From: Candidatus Iainarchaeum sp.
GTDB lineage: Archaea > Iainarchaeota > Iainarchaeia > Iainarchaeales > DTGL01
Assembly: GCA_017608575.1 (NCBI GenBank)
Contig: JAFCFP010000028.1
Span: 1 to 13,387, forward strand
Direction of reading: 5' to 3'
DNA length: 13,387 bases
The notes beneath the pieces were generated by a model that saw only the letters and a list, made by a program, of their open reading frames with translations, was not told where the DNA came from and ran no database searches. Each line of letters opens with the position of its first letter. Position 1 is the first letter of the stretch. The position numbers and the translations under genes were made by a program. This document shows positions 7,147 to 11,802 of this stretch, piece by piece.

Positions 7147-7162
7147 AGTGGTTTTAACCACT
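7147..7162. repeat. Inverted repeat AGTGGTT-TT-AACCACT
   Basis: This is a perfect 7-bp inverted repeat with a 2-base centre at the end of the T-rich zone, about 90 bp before the TATA box of the next gene. It could be an operator or part of a terminator. The rest of 7067-7277 shows nothing else I can support except the promoter at 7249-7257. Confidence 0.4.
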
Positions 7163-7248
7163 TAAACGGTTTTGCTATAAGCGTTAATGTTGGAATGCTG
7201 CCATTGTGGATTGCCTCAAAGTTTCATTCAGAAAAGCGCATGGGAAAG

Positions 7249-7278
7249 GTTTAAAAATTTGGAAAGCAATGAATTAAA
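7249..7278 (+). promoter_or_regulatory. Promoter of methyltransferase-like gene (probably leaderless)
   Basis: GGTTTAAAAATTTGG contains TTTAAAAA at 7250-7257, whose centre is about 25 bp before the ATG at 7278. There is no ribosome binding site before the ATG, so a leaderless transcript is the simplest reading. Confidence 0.5.
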
Positions 7279-8168
7279 TGATGATATTCAAAAGACCCAT
7301 AAAACAAAGAAAAACCAATGGAAGCAAAAGCGTTAAAGGCAAAAGCGCGCTTAAAACATGGGAAATCCCTGATGAAAGAAAGATATATGAATTCGGAGTT
7401 CAGGAGGGTTGGCAGTGGTATAATGAGCATCAGAAAATAGCGCCTGCTTCAAAACGAATTTCCAAAATACTTGGCTTAAAGAAAAACTCAAGAGTGCTAT
7501 TCATTTCTGGGTGTTATGGAGACTGGACAAAAGCTCTTTCACAGAATGGATTGCGTGTTACGTATTCTGATGTTTCAAAAAGCATGGCGGATGGAGTAAA
7601 AAGATTAAAAGGCAAAATAGAAAAATACAGGGTTTTTGAGGGCTCTCAATGGCCCAGAAAACCAGGAAAATATGATTGGAGTGTTTCTTTTGAACCAGTA
7701 GCATTAGAAGGTGTTTCACTTCAATTAACAATGATGCGCTCTTTGCTCAACACAATGGGTGCAAAGCTTATCTATTCAACTGGGGTTCCTGAAAGAGCCG
7801 AAGTATCACGGAGTGTTGGAAAAAAAATAGCCAACCTTTATAGTGCATCCTGTAAAATGAAAAAGAAACATGTTTTTGACTCTGTTAGGAGAAGAAGACG
7901 AGCAATATATGTAATAACCCTGAGAACAAATGAGGAAGCCAGGAGAAAAGCATGGATTGACCTGCAAGTGCTTAAAACTGTGAGATCAAAGAGAAAACCA
8001 AAGAAAAGAAAAGAGTTTACTGTTAGAGAACTTCTTAGTACAGAAAGAATAAAGCGTCTTGGAATTTCCAAAGAAGAACTCATGGAAAGCCTTGACAGAT
8101 TAGCGGCTCTTGCAGATTTAAGCCGGTTTGTTGTACCAAGTGGCAAAAAACAAGTGAAAGAAAACTAG
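7278..8168 (+). CDS. Divergent class I SAM methyltransferase-like protein with basic C-terminal region
   Basis: The protein is 296 residues and I do not recognise a specific family. Residues 70-100 resemble the SAM-binding start of a Rossmann methyltransferase: SRVLFISGCYGDWTKAL (71-87) in the motif I position and YSDVS (96-100) with an acidic residue at the end of strand 2. YDWSVSFEPV (132-141) fits the motif IV position. The classic GxGxG is degraded to SGCYGDW. The first 28 residues and 184-247 are very rich in Lys/Arg, including RRRRR (204-208) and KRKPKKRK (238-245), which suggests RNA or DNA contact. The last 50 residues look helical. The first of two adjacent ATGs fits the leaderless promoter. 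It could equally be a non-catalytic Rossmann protein. Confidence 0.7.
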   Translation: MMIFKRPIKQRKTNGSKSVKGKSALKTWEIPDERKIYEFGVQEGWQWYNEHQKIAPASKRISKILGLKKNSRVLFISGCYGDWTKALSQNGLRVTYSDVSKSMADGVKRLKGKIEKYRVFEGSQWPRKPGKYDWSVSFEPVALEGVSLQLTMMRSLLNTMGAKLIYSTGVPERAEVSRSVGKKIANLYSASCKMKKKHVFDSVRRRRRAIYVITLRTNEEARRKAWIDLQVLKTVRSKRKPKKRKEFTVRELLSTERIKRLGISKEELMESLDRLAALADLSRFVVPSGKKQVKEN

Positions 8169-8171
8169 TTG

Positions 8172-8209
8172 GTGTTCAGCAAAAAATAGCTAATAAAAAT
8201 AATGAACAC
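8172..8209 (+). repeat. 7-bp inverted repeat after the methyltransferase-like gene
   Basis: GTGTTCA (8172-8178) and TGAACAC (8203-8209) are complementary across a 24-base A-rich spacer. The repeat starts just after the stop codon, so it may shape the mRNA 3' end. The evidence is weak. Confidence 0.25.
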
Positions 8210-8223
8210 ATTCAACAAAAAAC

Positions 8224-8231
8224 AAAAAAAA
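8224..8231 (-). terminator. T8 terminator of the C/D box sRNA
   Basis: Eight T residues on the minus strand begin directly after the closing GCC of the guide RNA, as expected for archaeal oligo-T termination of a small RNA. Confidence 0.6.
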
Positions 8232-8297
8232 GGCTCAGGGTTGGATTGACTCAACACACGCAAAAAGCTTCAGTCGGTGTTAACCTCATCATTGCCC
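8232..8297 (-). ncRNA. C/D box guide sRNA (dual guide)
   Basis: Read on the minus strand the elements come in order. They are terminal stem GGC, box C ATGATGA (8286-8292), guide 1 GGTTAACACCGA (8274-8285, 12 nt) and box D' CTGA (8270-8273). A 12-nt spacer (8258-8269), box C' GTGTTGA (8251-8257), guide 2 GTCAATCCAACC (8239-8250, 12 nt), box D CTGA (8235-8238) and closing stem GCC (8232-8234) follow. T8 comes directly after. All boxes are intact except one change in C', which is normal. Both guides have the archaeal 12-nt length. Such RNAs bind L7Ae, Nop5 and fibrillarin and direct 2'-O-methylation of the target base paired to the fifth guide nucleotide upstream of D or D'. That base would be U within UCGGUGUUAACC (guide 1) and G within GGUUGGAUUGAC (guide 2). 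I could not place these targets in rRNA or tRNA from memory. Confidence 0.88.
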
Positions 8298-8316
8298 ACA
8301 GAAATGTATAGGGATA

Positions 8317-8325
8317 TACCTTAAA
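8317..8325 (-). promoter_or_regulatory. TATA-like element of the C/D box sRNA
   Basis: Minus strand CTTTTAAGG overlaps the last codons of the toxin gene and lies about 25 bp before the predicted 5' end of the sRNA (near 8297). The sRNA may thus be made on its own, or be processed from a toxin-antitoxin transcript. Confidence 0.4.
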
Positions 8326-8593
8326 AGTATTGCTTGTACCAGCGTTCGTATTCTTTGTGGTTTCCAACGAAATAGAACCTGGCTTCCTTGTTTTCTTCAA
8401 ATACTCTGTAAACAATTCTGTTTTGGCCGATTTCGTCAACAAAGAATCGTGCGCCTTTTTTGAGGTGCCTCTTTTTTGGAAACTCAAGGATTTTCTTTAT
8501 TTTCTTGACAACGCGTTCCTTAATTGTTGGATCGAGTTTGTTGAAGTGTTTTGGCCAGTTTTCGTCAAAAGTTGCTTTGTAAATGGTAATCAC
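8321..8593 (-). CDS. RelE/ParE-family toxin
   Basis: The protein is 90 residues, the usual length of RelE-fold toxins. The pattern is typical: an N-terminal strand MITIYKATF, a helical hairpin rich in Lys (11-40), then the core strands ARFFVDEIGQNRIVYRVFEE (48-67) and ARFYFVGNHKEYERWYKQ (71-88). R59 and the basic/aromatic C-terminal tail occupy positions used for mRNA cleavage in RelE relatives, so a ribosome-dependent mRNA interferase is the likeliest activity. A ParE-like gyrase poison cannot be excluded. The start codon overlaps the antitoxin stop (ATGA, 8590-8593), the classic coupling of a toxin-antitoxin operon. Confidence 0.87.
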   Translation of the reverse strand: MITIYKATFDENWPKHFNKLDPTIKERVVKKIKKILEFPKKRHLKKGARFFVDEIGQNRIVYRVFEENKEARFYFVGNHKEYERWYKQYF

Positions 8594-8832
8594 TTCAAAT
8601 GTTTTGCGTATTCTCCAAGAGCCTCATCAGCATTGAGGAGCTTTCTTTTGCCGGATTTTATCTCTTGATCTAATCTGTCAAGCTTTTTGTTAACCATTTC
8701 AACCTCGCTTAAATGGTGTTGTCCAAAATCAATGATAGCCATTCTTACCGCTTCAGACTGGGAGTTAGCATAGCCTTCTTCAACCATGCTTTTAACAATT
8801 TCTTTGGTTTTGCCTCTCAAGATAACGTTCAT
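8590..8832 (-). CDS. RHH (ParD/CopG-like) antitoxin
   Basis: The protein is 80 residues. The N-terminal half, VILRGKTKEIVKSMVEEG followed by ANSQSEAVRMAIIDFG (23-38), is a ribbon-helix-helix DNA-binding domain: a strand, helix, turn with S-x-S-E-A-V-R, helix. The C-terminal half is an amphipathic helix that probably wraps the toxin. The gene lies first in the operon, overlapping the toxin by 4 bp, so it should neutralise the toxin and repress its own promoter. ATG at 8832 has AGGTGG six bases upstream. Inverted repeats in the promoter fit autoregulation. Confidence 0.87.
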   Translation of the reverse strand: MNVILRGKTKEIVKSMVEEGYANSQSEAVRMAIIDFGQHHLSEVEMVNKKLDRLDQEIKSGKRKLLNADEALGEYAKHLK

Positions 8833-8836
8833 ACAA

Positions 8837-8901
8837 CCACCTGTAAATATAGATGCTTAAATGATTTAAATATGTATCGTTTATGCTTCAAATTGAAGTA
8901 T
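8837..8901 (-). promoter_or_regulatory. Toxin-antitoxin promoter with two inverted repeats
   Basis: AGGTGG at 8839-8844 is the ribosome binding site. TTAAAT-G-ATTTAA (8857-8869) is a perfect inverted repeat overlapping the TATA candidate ATTTAAAT (8864-8872). A 19-bp imperfect palindrome, ATGCTTCAA-A-TTGAAGTAT with one mismatch, covers 8883-8901 just upstream. Both are good operator candidates for the RHH antitoxin. Nothing else is evident in 8902-8972 except T-runs downstream of the DUF262 gene. Confidence 0.5.
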
Positions 8902-8972
8902 GTTGTTGTTTTTGTGCTATTATATTAGGTCAAACAGGCCTTTTAGAAGGTTTATGTTCTAATAAAAAAGCA

Positions 8973-11096
8973 TTATTTCTTTTCTCTTATCCTGTTCCAT
9001 TCTTTTAATATGTCATGACCTTTTTGCCAGAAGTAACTGAATGGGATTTCTTCTGTTTCTGTTATTGAGCTTAGTTGTCCTCTTGCGACTACGTCCGCTG
9101 AAGGCAACAGCATTGTTTTTGTAGGGCTAATTATGTATCGGTCATGGTATTCTTTGAGAATGTTTTTGTCAGTTATAACTCTTAGTTGTATGTCAATATT
9201 GGTATATTCCTCTTTGAAGTGCTTGAACATTTTTTTGAATTTTTCGTCGATGTATTCTGGTGATGAGATTATTTTGATTTCCTTAATTGTTTCATTTATC
9301 CCTTCTGATAAATAACTAAGAGCATTGAGGTTGAAATATTTGTCAATTATTTTTATGCTTTCCTTACAAGCTTTTATTGTGTCAATGTATTTGAGTCTGT
9401 TTGTGAATTCTTTTTTTGGCAGTATTGTTGTAGAGGTGTTTCCTTTTTCCAATCCAAGAGTTTTCATAAATTCTTCTTTTATTATTTGGGCTCTTTGTTC
9501 TATGAATTGGTTATAGTTGTTTTTCCAGATTGCAGAGTCTTCATTATATGGAATTAAGTGTGATTTCATGATTTCTTTGAAGTTTTCGTTTTTCTTGAAT
9601 TCTGTAAAGTAGTCTTTTGGTTTTTTGTTTAGTATTTCTTTGTTGAGCTCTGCAGGAATAAAGCAGATATTGCAGATGCTGTCTATTAACGATCCTTTGA
9701 CTCCTTCTTTTTGGACTATGTCTCTTGGGAATATGTGGTGGTTTTCTCTTCCGTTAAAAACCGAGCTTATTGTGTCCAAGCCTATGTTTCCTGCATTTTT
9801 GAAATGTCTGGGGTTTTGCAATGCAAGCAGGCAGAGGAACGCGGCCCGTATATTTGATTTTCTATAAAGTGTTGTCTTGATAATTTTTTCGATGTCGATA
9901 TCGTTCACGTAATTGAATTGTACCTCCAAATCGCCTTTTGCTAACTTTTCGAGTTTTCTCTTGTCCTCTAGTACTTTCTGGTGGAAGCCAGTTCCTGTGT
10001 ACCTACCTTCTTCTGCCAAGGCTGAATGCCAAAACCATCTCTTTATTTTTTGCAACTGCTCAGAATTTGGAGAGCGGTTTTCTAGGTTGTAATAAAAAGC
10101 GGAAAGTATGGAAACCATTATTGGGTATGGTATGAAACTCAAATCTTTTACGCCAAAATTTGAATTTAAAAGATCAATTGATAGTTTCATTGAATTTTTT
10201 ATTTTCTCAAAATTGTTTTTGACATCTTCTAGGCTTGCTTCTTTTATTTCTTTAGCCAGGTTAAGTTGCACTATTTTTGTAAAACCATCTTTGAGATTCA
10301 AGGCCAATGCCTGTATTACTTGCTCGTCATTTATATTGCTATACCCATACAAAAGTTCTGACTTGAATTTGTCAATTTCGTCTTGAAGGTCAAAGTTTTT
10401 TCTAAAGGCAGCAGCCACAACCAAGTTAGCAGTGTTCAGTCTTGTTCCTCTGCTGTTTATCCGAACAAAGGATTCACACACGCTGTTTATATCAGTATCA
10501 ACCTCTTTTATCTCGCAGTAAGGGAATGGGTAATCATAGAATATCCTTCTGCATTCTCTTAATTTTTTCTTGGTGTTTTTATCATCGATACTATCACATA
10601 TATCATCTAACTTGTTGTCATCTAATAGGTCTGTTAGTGAAAAATATCTTTTGTTGTTTGGCTTTCGATATTGGAATATGCAAAGGTTTTCTTCATTTAG
10701 TTCTTTTTTGTTGTTTTTATATTGTTCTAATGCTTCTAAGTCTAAACAGATATTTTCACATTCTATTTTAGTGCCATAAATATTCTCTAAGATTTGTTTG
10801 GACAAAATACCATAGATTGAAGTAATTCTTTGTTGTCCATCAAGAATATAATTGACTTCTTGAAGTTCCGGTTTACTTTCAGGAAGATTTCCGGATGATT
10901 TGAATAAATCTTTAAGATTGGTCTTCCATATTAAAAAACTCCCGATTGGAAAATTTTTGTAAATGCTGTCCATTAATTCACATATTTTTTTTCTGTCCCA
11001 AACAAACTTTCGCTGGAACTTTGGGACAACAAAATTTTTTCTCTTGAAATCAACTTTGAGCTCTTCAAGTGTCCATTTATCTACTTTAATTACCAC
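8973..11096 (-). CDS. DUF262 - HNH nuclease (GmrSD-like) with C-terminal PLD-like domain
   Basis: The protein is 707 residues. The N-terminal DUF262 (ParB-like) domain shows VPKFQRKFVWD (24-34), YILDGQQRI (83-91) with DGQQR, and FVRINSRGTRL (210-220). A long helical middle follows. The HNH part (DUF1524-type) has ENHHIFPRDIV (451-461) with H453/H454 and later SICNICFIPAELN (473-485). These parts match GmrSD-type restriction proteins, which use nucleotide binding by DUF262 and cut modified DNA by HNH. Residues about 570-707 look like a single phospholipase D-like domain: a KACKESIKIIDKYF start, a middle strand IKEIKIIS, and LKEYHDRYIIS with H651-D652-R653 in place of HKD. This third domain is unusual. 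The start is GTG at 11096, with GAGGT 7 bases upstream overlapping the stop of the RHH gene. The gene is more AT-rich than the housekeeping genes. Defence function is inferred. Confidence 0.85.
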   Translation of the reverse strand: MVIKVDKWTLEELKVDFKRKNFVVPKFQRKFVWDRKKICELMDSIYKNFPIGSFLIWKTNLKDLFKSSGNLPESKPELQEVNYILDGQQRITSIYGILSKQILENIYGTKIECENICLDLEALEQYKNNKKELNEENLCIFQYRKPNNKRYFSLTDLLDDNKLDDICDSIDDKNTKKKLRECRRIFYDYPFPYCEIKEVDTDINSVCESFVRINSRGTRLNTANLVVAAAFRKNFDLQDEIDKFKSELLYGYSNINDEQVIQALALNLKDGFTKIVQLNLAKEIKEASLEDVKNNFEKIKNSMKLSIDLLNSNFGVKDLSFIPYPIMVSILSAFYYNLENRSPNSEQLQKIKRWFWHSALAEEGRYTGTGFHQKVLEDKRKLEKLAKGDLEVQFNYVNDIDIEKIIKTTLYRKSNIRAAFLCLLALQNPRHFKNAGNIGLDTISSVFNGRENHHIFPRDIVQKEGVKGSLIDSICNICFIPAELNKEILNKKPKDYFTEFKKNENFKEIMKSHLIPYNEDSAIWKNNYNQFIEQRAQIIKEEFMKTLGLEKGNTSTTILPKKEFTNRLKYIDTIKACKESIKIIDKYFNLNALSYLSEGINETIKEIKIISSPEYIDEKFKKMFKHFKEEYTNIDIQLRVITDKNILKEYHDRYIISPTKTMLLPSADVVARGQLSSITETEEIPFSYFWQKGHDILKEWNRIREKK

Positions 11097-11106
11097 AAAA
11101 ATAACC

Positions 11107-11247
11107 TCAGCGCTTCTTCTTCAACCACAAGTCAACCAGTTTATTAATTATCTGGTCGTAGCTCTCCCCTTTTTTTCCCAGACCCATCAATCTGTCTCTT
11201 GTTTTTTTCTCAAGCTGGATTGTTGTTACTCCTTTTCTGCTCGGCAT
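11107..11247 (-). CDS. Small RHH-like DNA-binding protein upstream of the DUF262 gene
   Basis: The protein is 46 residues beginning MPSRKGVTTIQLEKKTRDR, followed by GKKGESYDQIINKLVDL (24-40). This is the compact ribbon-helix-helix form common in archaea: a TTIQL strand, a helix, G-x-S-Y-D, then a second helix. A longer in-frame start at 11307 exists, but it would begin upstream of the promoter TATA box. The ATG at 11247 has GAGGT (11255-11259) eight bases upstream and a palindrome over the predicted transcript start, so it is chosen. The stop codon lies inside the ribosome binding site of the DUF262 gene, so the two are translated together. It is probably an autorepressor of the cassette or an antitoxin-like partner. 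Confidence 0.8.
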   Translation of the reverse strand: MPSRKGVTTIQLEKKTRDRLMGLGKKGESYDQIINKLVDLWLKKKR

Positions 11248-11254
11248 TTTCAAA

Positions 11255-11302
11255 ACCTCTTTATAAAGAGCTTTACTATAGGAACTATTTATATTTATAG
11301 CG
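11255..11302 (-). promoter_or_regulatory. Promoter and operator of the RHH - DUF262 operon
   Basis: TATA-like CTATAAATATAAATAG spans about 11286-11301 on the minus strand and predicts a start near 11268. The perfect 14-bp palindrome CTCTTTATAAAGAG (11257-11270) covers that start and merges with the ribosome binding site GAGG. A dimeric RHH protein bound here would block both initiation and the leader, a textbook layout for autorepression. Confidence 0.55.
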
Positions 11303-11307
11303 TTCAC

Positions 11308-11342
11308 AGCAGGAATTGGTTCGTATTTTTTGCAATCCTGCT
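11308..11342. repeat. Inverted repeat between two divergent promoters
   Basis: AGCAGGAATTG (11308-11318) and CAATCCTGCT (11333-11342) pair over 10 bp with one bulged A around a 14-base loop. The repeat lies between the RHH promoter (minus) and a second TATA-like element (plus). The role is unknown; it could be an operator or an element boundary. Confidence 0.45.
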
Positions 11343-11347
11343 AGTAC

Positions 11348-11384
11348 AAATATAAAGGAGTTTGATTGCGGTTTTTGTAAGGTG
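11348..11384 (+). promoter_or_regulatory. Plus-strand promoter and ribosome binding site of a truncated gene
   Basis: AAATATAAA (11348-11356) predicts a start near 11377. AAGGTG (11379-11384) is a strong ribosome binding site 7 bases before the ATG at 11392. The signals look complete although the gene they serve appears broken. Confidence 0.45.
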
Positions 11385-11391
11385 TTTTGAG

Positions 11392-11802
11392 ATGAAGATA
11401 GAGAATAAGGAATTATTTTCTTTAAAGAATGGCTGTTTGTTTGTTATTTTAACTGTTTTTGGTAAAAGAGGCGAGAGGCTTTCTCTTGCAGAGCAGGGCA
11501 TTTCTAGAAAGCTCGTGTTTTTTCATGAACCTGTCAAAATGCTCTTTCAAAATCTTGTCCATTCCAGATGGCAAAGAAGGAAAAGGCCCATTCGGCCGCT
11601 TCACACCCTCAACCAACGCCAACCAAAAACAACGAGGACACTCCAAAAACAAATTAATCGACGAAGGGGAAAGCTTGTAAGTCATTTTTCATTACCTCAA
11701 TTTGTAACCTTCAAATGCGTTGGAATTAATGTTTTCTATTCTATATTTTTCAGCTATTCGAATTTTGATTTTAGTTTTTGGATTCTTGATTTTTTTATTT
11801 AA
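11392..11802 (+). pseudogene. 5' end of an unrecognised plus-strand gene, probably truncated
   Basis: The ATG at 11392 has a strong ribosome binding site and a TATA-like box, so the start looks genuine. The first 40 or so residues, MKIENKELFSLKNGCLFV onward to about EQGISRK, read as ordinary protein with one hydrophobic stretch (15-23). I do not recognise the family. From about position 11510 the frame runs antisense through the nuclease fragment and the end of the large unknown gene, giving an arginine-rich and then aromatic sequence that is unlikely to be real protein. I read this as a gene start joined to unrelated DNA. The formal frame stays open to 11802 (136 residues). Confidence 0.35.
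11449..11685 (-). pseudogene. N-terminal fragment of a PD-(D/E)XK (RecB/Cas4-like) family nuclease
   Basis: The first 57 or so residues match the start of a PD-(D/E)XK family found in archaea and candidate phyla: KLSPSSINLFLECPRCFWL (4-22), then GVKRPNGPFPSLPSGMDKIL (27-46) and KEHFDRF (47-53). Relatives normally continue for 200 residues or more, and the catalytic D, E and K lie in that missing part. Here the similarity fades after about HEL (57-59) and a stop follows at residue 79. The catalytic core is therefore absent and the fragment cannot be an active nuclease. ATG at 11685 has GAGGT overlapping the stop of the large upstream gene, so the two were a coupled pair. Confidence 0.7.

Noticed and set aside
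8251..8487. Protein-coding reading of the 8251-8487 minus frame
   Set aside because: It overlaps the RelE-type toxin out of frame and runs through the C/D box RNA.
11248..11307. Longer N-terminus for the RHH protein, starting at 11307
   Set aside because: It would start upstream of the TATA-like box, its extra residues do not resemble RHH proteins, and the ATG at 11247 has a good ribosome binding site.
11308..11344. tRNA gene or T-arm fragment
   Set aside because: Only a GCAGG/CCTGC stem is shared. The loop is far too long and there is no acceptor, D or anticodon arm.
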